From Microplitis mediator (lineage: Eukaryota; Arthropoda; Insecta; Hymenoptera; Braconidae): a stretch of 64,000 nt of DNA. Location: the NCBI RefSeq assembly GCF_029852145.1, contig NC_079969.1, positions 27,458,459-27,522,458 of the forward strand, written 5' to 3'. Both the position numbers and the translations under genes were made by a program. Under the pieces are notes generated by a model. That model was not told the origin of the DNA. It did no database searches and saw only the letters and a list, made by a program, of their open reading frames with translations. This document shows, in pieces, positions 11,301-23,000 of this stretch (position 1 is the stretch's first letter; each line of letters opens with the position of its first letter).

Positions 11301-12093
11301 CATGAATTTAAAATTTAAAATTTTTTAAATTAAAATTCAATTACCAGATTATGAATCCCGAGTAAATTAATTTAAGAATTAATTAATAATGATAATAAAA
11401 GTTAGCGAAATAAAATTAAAAGTTACACAACAAATGTGTTCATTAACCGATAACAATATTTATGTGCCGAGCGTTATCTGCTCGCCTGAGGTCAGAAACT
11501 GGGCCAGTTAATTTAAAATAAAATAATAATTGGACTCACAGGACAGGTAAAATAAGCGCCGCGAACAGCAGTGGCAAGAAATACGATAAAATAAAGTACT
11601 TTTTGTGTTGTTACTCTGCAAGCCCGTAAAAATGACGGGGCTTTCATTCTTTGCCACTCAGCAATAATGCACATGACCAGTTGCGTTAAACAAACAAACG
11701 CAAGTATAAAAAATATCGTAGCAAATGCGATGTAGTAACTCGAGTTCGGGACATGACAATCGCTCCCGTCAAATTGGATCTGAAATAAAAATAAAAACCT
11801 CCATTAGCTAACTAATTACCGCAATTAAAAATGATTCACGGTAATTGTGATATTAATAACAATTATAATTGATAAACATAAATAAATTTTATCAACGAAA
11901 TGCGTGTAAATGTCGATCAGTGAAGGTCATTGACAATTATTTAAATAATATTTACCTCACATAAACAAGTACCGTTATGACACTCTCCATGGCCAGAACA
12001 ATTATCATTGCAAGTACTATTCCAAGCCATCATTCCGAATTTCATTAGCAATGACAGTGGATTTTGAGTGCTCAGTGCAATCATTTGATCCAT
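8345..12093 (-). CDS. EGF-like / multi-pass membrane RING-CH (MARCH-type) E3 ubiquitin ligase, spliced
   Basis: Eight coding exons on the minus strand: 12093-11956, 11779-11540, 11203-10868, 10783-10512, 10430-10332, 10263-9993, 9778-9534 and 8504-8345. Phases agree and give ~586 residues. The start MDQMIALSTQ follows an in-frame TGA and the acceptor CTTACAG at 12131. Residues 28-54 form an EGF-like module (C28, C32, C38, C43, C45, C54) with a likely N-glycosylation site at N25. Hydrophobic helices follow: about 58-82, 106-125, several in the third exon, one in the fourth, and two after the RING. The RING-CH motif has the C4HC3 order C414, C417, C432, C434, H442, C445, C462, C465; spacings 2, 14, 1, 7, 2, 16 and 2 fit the MARCH pattern. 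Such domains recruit an E2 to ubiquitinate membrane proteins; the substrate is unknown. The RING lies toward the C-terminus, after most membrane segments. I do not recognise a fly gene name. Confidence 0.9.
8887..9003. repeat. Inverted repeat with ~37-bp arms in the last RING-CH gene intron
   Basis: The left arm around AGGGTAAGAGCGCCAGTACC (8892) pairs with the right arm ending GGTACTGGTGCTCTTACCCT-like sequence at about 9001; a ~40-base loop separates them. Arms also pair through CAGCCCC with GGGGCTG. It lies in the intron 8505-9533, which otherwise holds only AT-rich sequence and TGACAGTAAATT-type repeats near 9220-9330. Confidence 0.8.
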
Positions 12094-12130
12094 TGTACTT
12101 CAATGAAACCACGAACTGCACAGCAGTTCA
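12094..12130 (-). other. 5' untranslated part of the first coding exon of the RING-CH gene
   Basis: The minus-strand acceptor TTGTCTTACAG is at about 12131-12141, followed by 37 untranslated bases with an in-frame TGA just before the chosen ATG at 12093. An upstream untranslated exon therefore exists; a donor AAGGTAAGC on the minus strand at 13760 is the best candidate. Confidence 0.6.
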
Positions 12131-12214
12131 CTGTAAGACAAACAACATACGGATTTATTGTAATTTTAAAAAAGTGGGAAATCAAAAGCTGCATGACTCA
12201 CTTGCTCATTCAAA

Positions 12215-12355
12215 AACTTAGCCGATGTCTAATAATTTTGGGGTTTTTTTTTAATAATAAATTATTTTTTAAAAAATGCACTTGTAGTTTTTTTAATTTT
12301 CTACATGTGCATTTTTTTTTTATTTTGTAATCGATGTACGGTAAAAAATCCGAAA
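12215..12355. mobile_element. Degraded MITE family 1 copy
   Basis: Carries ACTTAGCCGATGTCTAATAA, then TGCACTTGTAGTTTTTTTAA and TTCTACATGTGCATTTTTTT, matching the left end and core of family 1. The right end is eroded. It lies in the 5' intron of the RING-CH gene. Confidence 0.65.
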
Positions 12356-12541
12356 GGTCCAAAAACTAATTAATAGAGTCAAAAAAAAATAATAAAGAAA
12401 AAAATGACAGCTAAATTTTTTCATGAATTGTCAGTTTCAATTTTTTATTAATTACAATTAAACCATAAGGATTTTCAAAATCGTTCTTCTTAAGAATTCA
12501 AGTGGAATAAAAAAAAAAAAGATCAATCGGTTGTGTTTACC

Positions 12542-12714
12542 ATGAGTGTGAATGTACCAGACATCAGACAAATTTTTAATTATAAATAAATAGAGTAAAT
12601 AATTAATGCGCATTTAAAAATTAATAAGTGCATTTTTTATAAATATTTTTTTTTAAATTACTCTATTTATTCACAATTTTAAATTTCTCTGATGTCTGCT
12701 ACACTCACACTCAT
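12542..12714. mobile_element. MITE family 2 copy (GAGTGTGAATGTAGCAGAC ends)
   Basis: The left end ATGAGTGTGAATGTACCAGA and the right end TGTCTGCTACACTCACACTC are inverted. Just inside, ATAAATAGAGTAAATAATTA pairs with AAATTACTCTATTTAT. It has no coding capacity. Confidence 0.88.
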
Positions 12715-12819
12715 TATTTACCAACGTCCGTACATACTGAGACATCAGAAATTTAAAAAAATTTTTTAAACTTCCCGCTATGAAAATTTAAAATTTTTAA
12801 AAAAGTTACTCAAAATTCC

Positions 12820-12976
12820 GAGTGTGAATGTAGCAGACAATTTATAAGTTTAAAAAAATGCACATACGGATTCGACGTTTGAAAAACATGAACTTTTTAA
12901 ATTTTTACTCAGCTCATACATTTTATTCAATTCTTAAAATTTTTAAAATTAACAATTGTCTGCTACATTCACATTT
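12820..12976. mobile_element. MITE family 2 copy, diverged interior
   Basis: Ends are GAGTGTGAATGTAGCAGACA and TTGTCTGCTACATTCACATT. The interior differs from other copies, having ATGCACATACGGATTCGACG instead of the usual GAGTAAATAATTA motif. It lies in the 5' intron of the RING-CH gene. Confidence 0.75.
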
Positions 12977-13756
12977 AAAATAGAGTTCGTTTAATTTATC
13001 AATAAACTATCATTCAAATGCTACGAATATTTTTCTAGCGAATATTCGAAAATTGTCAACATGATTTTTACATGAGTGAATCAGCTGGTACCAAGTAAGC
13101 GTTAGAACATCTCATTGCCTCCTGATCATTGTGCAAAAAAACCAAAAACTTTCTCAACTGCATATTAAATATCAAACATAAAAAATTACCTTATAGCTCA
13201 TAAATACGTATTTATATTAATGACTGATAACAATGACAGTGATAAAGTAAACTCAAGTATTAGAACAAAGAAATATGTTCTCATGCGTGGTCTGTATGAT
13301 TACAAGAACTGTATTCACAATAATTAATACGTACTCCGTTAAATAAAATTAACAATAATAATTAATAAGATGGTGATGATGATGACGTACCGTTTCGACG
13401 TCGTTGCACAATTAAGTTTTAACGACAATCCCAATTTCCAGTCCCGTCCCAGTGTTATGATGATGATAATGATGATAAGGACACTAGCACTCAACTCGAA
13501 AAAAGACCAACACTTGAGTCATAAATAAATATCAAGCCTTCAGTACACCTGCACTCAATATGTACTCGACCAATCAGATGTACTGGCCAGCATGACGCTT
13601 CAATAATTATTATAAATAATAATAAACAGAACTTATGACAGCAACTGACAGATGATAATAAATGAACGTTAATTTATCTCAGTACCTGATTTATTAAATA
13701 ACTTTTTATTTTGTTGTCATGTTAAAAATATATAAATAACTGGTGAAACTTTTGCT
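12977..13756. other. 5' intron of the RING-CH gene, no gene seen
   Basis: AT-rich intronic sequence on the minus strand, with GATGATGAT microsatellite-like runs near 13370-13385 and 13455-13475. No exon or element is recognised on either strand. Confidence 0.45.
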
Positions 13757-14062
13757 TACCTTAATCACTGACAATTTCCATGGCTAGACCAATCAACTGG
13801 ATGCCAACAGCCAATCGCGTAATGACGTTCGCTGCGACTGCGAGCTACGATTTACTTTTTTTCAACCCGACCAAGATCAGAACCACTGGACACTAAACTA
13901 TACCTCAATCATCAGGCGGGTAAACTAGAAATTTTAATTACCAACTCTACAGTTCAGGTCTCCAAGTTCTAGTCTTCTAGTTCTAGTACGATCACATAAC
14001 TCTGATCGTAATTCCAGCAGCCAAGATTTGTGCGTAAAAAAACAGACATCTAAAATTACAAA
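13757..14062. promoter_or_regulatory. Shared divergent promoter and 5' exons of the RING-CH gene and COX6C
   Basis: The minus-strand donor GGTAAGCAAA at 13760 and the plus-strand donor GTAATGAG at 14063 face away from each other, leaving ~300 bp for two first exons and their promoters. The stretch is less AT-rich than its surroundings and contains CCAAT twice (about 13799 and 13831) near GACCAATCAACTGG. Transcription start sites are inferred, not seen. Confidence 0.5.
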
Positions 14063-14155
14063 GGTAATGAGTTTATATATTTAATATATTTATTAGTATT
14101 AATGAATAATTACGCAGTGAAGTTTTGTTTAAATGATGATAATTATTTTTTAAAG

Positions 14156-15448
14156 ATGTCAATCGCCAAGCCCGTGATGCGTGGACTCTACGCAAAGAAA
14201 ATAAAGATCCATTTAGTAGGAGCCACCTTGACCAGTATCACTGGTGGACTTTTGTGGAAATTCTTTTACATGGACCCACGTAAACGTGACTACGACAACT
14301 ACTGGAAGTAATTCATTTTTTAATTCAACTTTATTCCTTATTTATTTATTTATTTTTAGTTTTTATTGAACTCGGCAGCCTGAAGTTAGTCGACAGTCGA
14401 CGATTTCCGGGTTTTTTCTACAAATCACAAAAAAAAAATACGATACTGAAGTTAGCCGACGTTTAATAATTTTTGGATTTTTATTTAAATGATAAATTAT
14501 AAAAAAAAAATATTTAAAAATTGCACTTGTAGTTTTTTAAATTTTCTATGTGTATATTTTTAGTTTTCTTTTTTTAAAAATTATTAAACGTCGGCTAACT
14601 TCAGGATCATAAAAAAATGCACATGTAGAAAATTTAACAAACTATAGGTGCAATTTTTATGAGTGTGAATGTAGCAGACATCAGACAAATTTAAAATTAC
14701 AAATAGAGTAAATAATTAAACAAATAAAATTTATGAAAATTTTTAAATTTTTCAAATGCGCATTTTTAAAAAATTTAATTGTATTGATAATTTAAAATTC
14801 GTCTGATGTCTGCCACATTCACACTCATAAATTTTTGTAAATATTTTTTTTATTTGTCGTTTTGAAAAATTAAAAAATTATCAGACCTCGGCTAACTTCA
14901 GTATGAGTAGTGTAGCAGACATCAAATTTAAAATTATAAATAAATGGAGTAAATAATTAAAAATATGAGATTTTAAAAAAATGCACTTATTAATTTTTTA
15001 ATTTTCTAAATGCGCATTTTTTTAAAATTTTATTTTCTTAATTATTTACTCTATTTATTAACAATTTTGTCTGATGTCTGCTACATTCACTCATAAAAGT
15101 ATCATACTGAAGTTAGCCGTCTAATAATTTTTGAATTTTATTTTCGACGTAAATTATAAAAAAAAATTTGAAAAAATTGCAGCTGTAGTTTTTCAAATTT
15201 TCTACGTGCATATTTTTTTTAAATTCAATTGTTGAAAAAAAAATCCGAAAATTGTCAACTGTCTGCTAACTTCAGGATCATGTTTTAAAATCGAGTTTAA
15301 TTTTTTAAAAACTAAAAATTAATCATAAATTTCCGTAATTACAATTATAACAAATTACTAATTAAAAATAATCCACAGCTACTACGATGCTGAGATCCAT
15401 GAAAGAATAATGGAGGAAAATGGTTTACTCCAGTCATGCCCCCAGTAG
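14156..15448 (+). CDS. COX6C: Cytochrome c oxidase subunit 6C (fly cyclope orthologue), spliced
   Basis: Small accessory subunit of respiratory complex IV, with a single helix in the inner mitochondrial membrane. Two coding exons, 14156-14307 and 15379-15448, give 73 residues, the usual family size. The start is the ATG directly after the acceptor TTTTTTAAAG at 14155; it gives MSIAKPVMRGLYAKKIK, matching the family's N-terminus, so the in-frame ATG at 14102 is intronic. Residues ~20-39 (HLVGATLTSITGGLLWKFFY) are the membrane helix. The split codon joins YW to N and NYYDAEIHERIMEENGLLQS, the typical acidic tail. An untranslated first exon should end at 14062. Divergent from the RING-CH gene. 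Confidence 0.94.
14442..14611. mobile_element. MITE family 1 copy in the COX6C intron
   Basis: Ends are GATACTGAAGTTAGCCGACG and CGTCGGCTAACTTCAGGATC, inverted, around the TGCACTTGTAG / TTTTCTATGTG core. A partial left end (CCTGAAGTTAGTCGACAGTC) precedes it at about 14381. Confidence 0.88.
14612..14908. mobile_element. MITE family 1 remnant interrupted by a family 2 element
   Basis: The outer pieces AAATGCACATGTAGAAAATT (about 14618) and AGACCTCGGCTAACTTCAGT (about 14883) are the core and right end of family 1. Between them, 14659-14829 is a complete family 2 element with ends ATGAGTGTGAATGTAGCAGA and TCTGCCACATTCACACTCAT. The nesting shows this family 2 copy arrived after the family 1 copy. 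Confidence 0.8.
14903..15094. mobile_element. MITE family 2 copy in the COX6C intron
   Basis: Ends ATGAGTAGTGTAGCAGACAT and TGTCTGCTACATTCACTCAT enclose GAGTAAATAATTA and its complement TAATTATTTACTC. It directly abuts family 1 copies on both sides. Confidence 0.85.
15103..15282. mobile_element. MITE family 1 copy in the COX6C intron
   Basis: Ends CATACTGAAGTTAGCCGTCT and TGTCTGCTAACTTCAGGATC are inverted around the TGCAGCTGTAG / TTCTACGTGCAT core. It lies ~100 bp upstream of the second COX6C coding exon. Confidence 0.87.
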
Positions 15449-15640
15449 AAACCAGGAGCGCAAAGTAATTTATAAAAATCTGTATAGGTACCATGTAAAA
15501 GAAAATTAAAAAAAATAAACTAGTACTGTCATTAATAAATCCAAACTGTAACAAGAATAATTATATTGTAATGAATAAATAAACAAATAATGAAAAAACA
15601 ATAAAGGTTAAGTTTCGTTCCCTTGGTAGATGTCAGTGAT
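15449..15640 (+). other. COX6C 3' untranslated region
   Basis: Follows TAG at 15446-15448. AATAAA-type signals occur at about 15573-15580 (GAATAAATAAAC) and at about 15600 (ACAATAAAGG). The Ncoa6 promoter region starts soon after, so the spacer is short. Confidence 0.55.
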
Positions 15641-15956
15641 GCTGATATCCCATAGTGCTTCGCGCGATTGATTTGCGCATGTCAGTTGGCTGCATTGCAA
15701 ATGGCGGCTCCTTGTTATTGTTCATGGCGTTTTATGACTTGTCCCTTTATATCTGCCGATTATGACGAGTTTTTAAGTGATTAACACGACACACTGTGTC
15801 CAGTGGATGAATTTATCTTTGTACAGTGTTATTTAAATACAATATTATTCTAACAATAAGTGATTACTGAGTTGTTATTGGAGTTACTTGTAGCAACTGA
15901 ACCTCATAATATTCTTGCTAAAAGTCATCAAGAATTGGATAGTTTTGAGAAATGGG
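15641..15956 (+). promoter_or_regulatory. Probable promoter and untranslated first exon of Ncoa6
   Basis: A relatively GC-rich island (GCGCGATTGATTTGCGCATG at 15662) is followed by AAATGGCGGC at 15699, which resembles a YY1/Pho site. A donor-like GGGTAACG lies at 15956/15957, and the first coding exon begins after an acceptor at 17072, so an untranslated exon is required upstream. A short upstream ORF of 27 codons (15701-15784) lies in the island. The transcription start is not known. Confidence 0.45.
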
Positions 15957-17072
15957 GTAACGTTGTTCATAATCTTTTCTCATTCATACGGTGTAAAATC
16001 ACCCTGATTTAAATAACTCGCTTAAGATGTAGATTTATTAAGTTATATTTATTAGGTACCGTGTGTGCTGTGTTCTGATAGATTTGTGATAACTGCGGTG
16101 GGTAAAAAAACCATATTTCGGTTATTGTGGATTAAAAAAAAATAAGTACATTAAATTAAATCGTGCGGTTGACGGGGCTATCGTGAGCATGCTTGAGCCC
16201 ACTTCACGTTCGCCTCCCCCGACGGACAAAATGGTGGCCCCCCCGATTATTATATATTGCCAATGCTCTTTTGACGCCTTTTTTTTATTTATTATTTTAA
16301 AATAATACATTTTATATATTATTTTTAACACTATTTATCACCTGTCAATTATTATCAACATACATATTGGTACTTATTATATATATTATTTATTATATAT
16401 CTTTCTCATATTTATTGTATAACCTATTTTATTTGTAATGATAATTATAAAGCCGCCTTTTGATAATCGCTTGATAATTATTTAAAAAAAAAGGTTTTTT
16501 TAAATTTATTATTTGAATTTGAATTTGAATTCAAATTTTAAATTTAAATTTATTACTCGTATTATTTAATGGAGATAATTTTTTTAGCCTCCGAATTATA
16601 TTTTTCCAAGTGAATTTTCATAAATTTATTTGTTTGTTTAATTATTTTAATTAAAATTCAAATTTTTAATTATTAACCCTCGGGCAATTAGTTTTAATTA
16701 TCAGTTTTTTGTTTATTTACTTGTTATTGTTGAGGGCGTGACAATTTTTCCAATCGATTGTTAAAAAAAAACGACGAGTGTTTATTTTTATTAATATTGT
16801 GATTGTAATTTTAAAAATTTAAATTTATTACAAGTGATTAATGGTAATTTATTTATTTTAGGGAGTTTATTATTATGATAGTTAATTAAATAACAAAGCC
16901 TGGCGTGGATTTAAAACAGCTTGCGATCGGCCAGGCAACAAAAAATAACCTGAGACCTATCCAGGCTTCTTGGGTAGTTATGTGATTAATGATTGGTAAT
17001 TTATTTGGTTAATAATCGAAATTTTATGTTTAATATTAGGCAAATATGTGATGTACTTTTTTAAATTTTAGT
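15957..17072 (+). other. 5' intron of Ncoa6
   Basis: AT-rich sequence ending in the acceptor TTTTTTAAATTTTAG at 17072. A GC-richer patch at about 16160-16235 (CGTGAGCATGCTTGAGCCCA, CTCCCCCGACGGACAAAATG) could be an alternative promoter or first exon; no coding exon is supported. Confidence 0.4.
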
Positions 17073-17073
17073 C

Positions 17074-20000
17074 ATGGCGGCAGACAGTGATGGTGATCTG
17101 ATTGAGACAGTGGTAACCTGTGAAGGTGATTTAGGTGATCCAGAGTTTCCACATAAGTTTAAAATAATTGTTGACCGGTTAAAGTACCTGCTATCAAAGG
17201 GTGTGTATTTTTTAAATATTTTTTATTAACAAACATCATTTTTTTTATTGAGGTTAGGCGGGATTTTTAAATTAATTATTTGAATTTTGAGGGATTCTCA
17301 GGCACCCCCTCCCTGACTTTTTAAAAATATGCAGTGACTTAAAACTCATAAAAGTGTGAAAATGGAGATTTTTAAAAATTACTCAGTTGATGTCAATTGG
17401 GAGTTAAACGAAATTGGAAAATAAATTGCAGTGAAATCTTCGTCATTTGAATTTTCAAATTTTGTAGGCTAAAATTCATTCAAAAAATTCGTTTCACTCC
17501 TAATTGATAACAACCGCAAGTATTTTTTTTCAAATTCTGTCAGCGAAATTGCAATTACAATTTTTTTTTTAAATTGATAAAATTTTCATACATTTATGAC
17601 AGTAGTCATTGAAAATTTTTAAAAAGTGGGACACTGTCTGAGAATTCCCTTAAATTATTAATATTGTGGTACTGCTAGTTTTTAAATTAATCTCGGGTTC
17701 AAAATCAAGTTTTTAATCAGACTTGGACTTTAGTGCCGCGTAAATTCACTGACAAATAAATAAATAGTTTATTTATTTATTTTAAAGTATTGGTTAATGT
17801 GAGAAAAAATTTGGTGACGATGATTTTTTTGTTTGTAGAAAAAGGTGACGGATTGAAAGTAAACAAAGTTGAACCATGGAATTCAGTACGAGTGACGTTT
17901 TCGATACCCCGGGAGGCGGCGTTACGGTTGAGAGAGTTAGCGAGCGAAGGCTCGTCGACGCTAACCCAGCTGGGAATATTATCGGTGCAAGTGGAAGGAG
18001 ACCAAGTGATATCGTTGCGGATTGCCAGCCGGTTTGGCGAGGAGACACAGGAGATAGTGTTACACTCTGGTGGCACACAAGACGGAAGTAAATCGAGGAG
18101 TGATACGAGTAGCAACGGTGCGTCGTCATCAAGTGACAGCAGCGATGCCTCGACGTCTCTCCCAGGTCCCAGTAGTGCGTGTAATATATCGACGATGATA
18201 CGGGACGTCGCTCAATTGATTGGAGCTGAAGCTACTGGAGATAAACCGCCACAATTTCGTTCGCCGAATGTCGTTGCACCAACAGACTGTGATCCTATAC
18301 CAGCGTTTCTCGCTAAAACAGTTCAATCATCTTCAAATGTTATTAACACACATAATATTACTAGCAACCAGTCATCGTTAGCCAGCAATTCAAATGCATC
18401 ACCTCGTAATAATTATAATGGACCATTCCCGTTCGCCAGTATGACACATGCGGCTCAAGCAATACACAGTCGCGAGTCACAGCAACAGCAGCAAGCTGGC
18501 ACTATAAAAACAACACAACAATTTAAATCACATCACACACAACCGCCTCCGCCTTATCCAGCAACAGAAGTCCTGACAACCTCCCATGTACTAAATACCG
18601 GACACACGACAACACAATCAACATCTGTCTCTGTCCCTCCTAACCAAGTTGTAGGACAGTTTAAAACTAATCTACCCTCGACATCAACCAGCAGTCATGC
18701 TGGTACCTCAAATGGTAACCAAGTTGCGCTGTCAAGTCCACTTCTTGTTAATTTACTACAAAATGACGGTGGTTCCCATCCAAATAATATTACGATAGGA
18801 CAAAAAATGCAGCCACCTGCTGCGCTGGTTGATGCTGCGGGTATGAGCCGGATGAAACCAACTAAAAAACCAACTGGTCGCAGGAAAGACATGCCATTGG
18901 CCAGTGAATCGCCACCTAATTTAGATTCACTGAGACCTGAAGATTTAATTGGTGGTACTGCTGGAGCTATTGGTAATCTTGCGTCTTCTGGACCGTCTGC
19001 ATTTGCTACTGTAAATGTTAATCAACCATTAACTTTACCCCAGCAACAACAACAGCAGCAGCAAATTAATGTAACGCAGCAGACAATTCAACAGCAGCAG
19101 CAGGTACCCGTATCAAGTCAAATACCGTCACAAACTTTACATACACAAGTACAAATTCAACAGCAAAAATTCCCAGTGAGACAAGAATTAGCTTATCGAC
19201 AAAATCAGATCGTGCATAATCAAATGACCGTAAGACATCCAGTAAATGGCCAGCAAATAAGAACGTCGTTGCAACAGCGGCAGCTTCTTCTTCAGCAGCA
19301 TCAGCAGCAATTATTAGCACAATCCCAGAATATTGTAAGCAATTCAGTGTTACAGCAACAGCAGCTTAACACGCCCGTTCAACAAACAGTACAACAACAA
19401 TCTGTATCCCTGCAATCCGTCCCATCAAATTCACAATTGATTTCACAGCAAATAATCCAGCAGCCGTCAGTGGGTATCAATGTCGCCCAACAGAGACTCG
19501 GGTATCTGAGTAATAGTCCAAGACAACCAACTCCACCGCCTTATCCCCGACAAACTCCTGCGGCGACTGCCACTGCCGCTGCTTCCCAACAGCCGCAACC
19601 GCAGCAGCAGCAACAAATTCCTACACTAAATGTACAGCAACAGCTACATCACAATCAACTAAAAAATGTTAATATAAATACCAGTGCGACAAATGATTTT
19701 CGTTATGGTCAAAGCCAAAATATCCTCAGTAGAAATTATAACGTTGCTACGTCATCAGGAACGACAAGCGCTAATGGGACCACCACTACTTGGAATCAAC
19801 AAACAACCAGCAGCTCTGTGCCACAGGCTGCTCAAACAAACACAAATCCTGCAACAACAACAACAACTACTACTACAAATAATAATAATAATATAAATAC
19901 AAATACTAATCAACAACGTCTAGCAGCAGTTACTAGCCAGACGTCAGCTCCAGGTGCCTTTACACAACAAAATTTAACGCGTGTTAATCACGTGACAGCA

Positions 20001-23000
20001 AATAATCCAATAAGTTCAAATACAAATTTAAATATACAGCAACAAGAGCCCGCAGTGTCGGACTCGGGGGTTAAAGTAAACGATAACTCGGCCACGACGA
20101 CGACGACGGCCTCGAGCACGCCGATTGAAGAGCCCGAACCAGTGTACACGTCAACCGGTAAAATACGTCAGTTTTTGATAAATCCACTGACGGGTCATCT
20201 GGAACCGATGTCCAGTGAGAGTGACTCCGAGCCTGAAAGTGCTGTTGACAATCAAGACGATTTTTTTTCATTTCCGTCGCCGTCAAATGATCGTTCCAAT
20301 TCTATATTCTCTGACGATGACGCTGACAGCAATATTTCCCGTCGCAATGACACGACGACAAATACAGACCAGTCGGATTCAGAGACAACGGGAAAATCAA
20401 CCGGCAGTGAAGGAAGTCTCAAGCAACATGGAAGACTAAAGTCTTCGAGAGACAGTCCAATGCCGGGTGAAAAAATAAAATTACGGCTAAAGTTAGAAAA
20501 ATCAGAACCTGTCACACCAGCGTATAAAGTTGACGTGTCATTCGTCAACACACCGCCGATGAGAAAAGCTGACAAGTCGGTTAATAAAATATTTACAGGT
20601 GTCGCGGCTAATTCTGCTGGTGGTGCTGGTAGTGCTGCTGGTGGAGGAGGAGCTGCTGGAGCTGGGGGTAACAGTGGAGCTGACGAACCACGTGTACCTC
20701 CGCTTCATATATCTCTGAGAGGTCGCAATGCTTCTGTTGTCCAGATAAGAAAGAAAGAAAAAAAGTCACTGCGTGATGATGACAGCGATTCAAATCCGGG
20801 GAATGTCAAGAGACGGGGTAAATTTAAAAAAATGAAGGACAGTACTGATGGCAACAAACTGCTGCAGAAAAAATCATTGAATATGATAATTGCTGGTGGT
20901 GGTGGTGGCGGTGGTACCTCGGGAACTAAGTTGCCATTGAGTAATTCTGCGGTTGTCAATACGGCGAGTGTTGCTGGTAAAATAAATAATTCGCTGCAGG
21001 GTATTGTCTCGAAACCCAATGCTTTGAAGCAACAGGACAGCATACAGGATCCTACGACTCGGCTACAAGTTTCTGGAGCTGGTAGTAAAGCTAGTTCGAG
21101 TAAAAGTAGTGATGTTGATGATATTCCGTTGAATAGTAGGATACCATCGCCTATGAAACACAAAACCATTGTCACGCAGTCCTCAAATTCACAGAGTCTG
21201 AATAAAAATCAGGGTGATGATGTTCAGAATCATACTAACGAACATAAAATTGGTGGAGGTAAGATTTTTATTCCATTTGAAATTAATTTTCTAGAGAATT
21301 TATAGGTTTTAGAAAAAAATGTTTTAGACAAAAATTGTAGGAAATTTAATTTGCTGTAAAAAAGGTCCTGAGGATTTTTAACGTATCTCTGATGGTTTCA
21401 AAGTTACAGAGATAATAAATAAGAGATTAATTAATTTTAAAATAATATTTGAATTTATTGTCTTTACTTCCGTTGTGATTACGGTGAAATAATTCGACGT
21501 ACGGAAAAATATATAGAGACCTTTTTTGTAGAGAATTTTATCAGCTACAAATTTGTTCATATACATTTTTGGCATATATGCATTAGTTTAGCCAGAATTT
21601 TGATTTTTTTGCAATAACTTTTAGATGTCAATTCAAAAATTTGTAAACAAAAAATAAAATCAATGCTGATGATAATTCTAGTTATTTATACGTCAAAATA
21701 TCTATTTATTTATGTAATTACTTATTGTTTTTGTTGTAACAGGTAAAACAAAGAGAAGAGACTCGAAAAAGAAAAATGAAGCAGGCGAAAGTCCACATCG
21801 TGAACAAAATTTATTGTCGGGTGGTAGGATACTGGACAATCAAACCAAGTGGAGAAAACTTGGTTACAAAGGTGATCCTGATCAGCCTGTTAGTAAAAAA
21901 ACAGCTGGTGGTAATGCTGAGTCGCATGGAAATGATACGGGAACAATTAAAAGAGTCGGCGACGTCAGAAGAACGAGTGACGGCGACATCGCCACGAGGA
22001 GCGCAGACAAAGGAAAATCTTCAAGTGGGGTCGCGTCCCGTATCGCTGAGGTCAATGGCGTTAGAAAAGATCTTGTTAACCAGGAAAAGCGACGACGGTT
22101 GAGTTTAATTGAAGAAAAAGACTTTCATTCATCCGGTAAGCTGTCAAATTTATTGTTTTTTTTTTTTAAATTACTTCTTATTTATTTATTTAAATTATTA
22201 TTACTGTTACAGAATCTCAAAATCCAGAGACAGCACACAAGTCAGACTCAAGTACGCACGCAGCATCAAAACTTACGTCAAACTCATCGTCATTCGACAA
22301 TGACAGCACGTCAACAAAAAGTTTAAGTTTGCCGAGTCAAAGTCCTGCTCAAAGTCAATCACTGGGTAAACACGACGTAGTAAAAACTACATCTACACCA
22401 TCATCAACGTCATCTACGTCTTCTTCTTCTTCGCTTTCTGTCCAGCATGACGGAGCAAAGACAAATATAATAGCAAATAAAATAACTCCTGGTAAAAGTA
22501 AATCCGAGTTGGATATTAAGTCAAATGCGGTTGCTAAAACTCAGAGCGTATTGCAAAAAGTAAACAAAAATAATTCATTATTAAAAAGCAGTGATGTAAC
22601 ATTAAGTAAACACAAAGTCGACCACCCGAGTCATAAAAAACTGACCCAAAATCACGTGATAAAGTTTTCTGAGCGGACTATCGCGACGGCTAAACTGGAG
22701 CAGAAAGTCAGTTTGCTAAAAAGTTCGCAGAATCCGGGGAACGTTGAAGCTCGGGCATCTAATGTCGATTCGCCTCCAAGTAAACCACAGCCCCAACAGC
22801 CTCAACCACAACAGCAGCAGCAGCAACAAGAGCAGAGTCTTCCAGAGACTGTCGAGCTTGAAAAAGCAAAACCAAAGCTACCAGACAACGTGATGCCCAT
22901 CGGAATAATTGACAGCAACACCGAGCGCGTGGGTAACGGCGGCAATGCCAATGCCGGTGAAGACTCGGGTATCGAATCAATGGACGCGCTCTCGGAAAAA

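Noticed and set aside
12064..12330. Plus-strand ORF of 88 codons
   Set aside because: Antisense to the RING-CH gene's first coding exon and running into a MITE; no support.
14102..14155. Upstream in-frame ATG of COX6C, adding 18 residues
   Set aside because: The acceptor TTTTTTAAAG ends exactly before the conserved start MSIAKP; the extra residues are unlike any COX6C N-terminus and would be intronic.
16122..16331. Minus-strand ORF of 69 codons in the Ncoa6 5' intron
   Set aside because: Low-complexity AT-rich frame over a GC-richer patch; no similarity and no gene structure.
17777..18132. Opposite-strand ORFs over Ncoa6 exon 2 (also at 20252-21175, 22759-23794 and 24425-24934)
   Set aside because: They shadow a long coding exon with recognisable Ncoa6 protein; triplet repeats in the exon keep other frames open.
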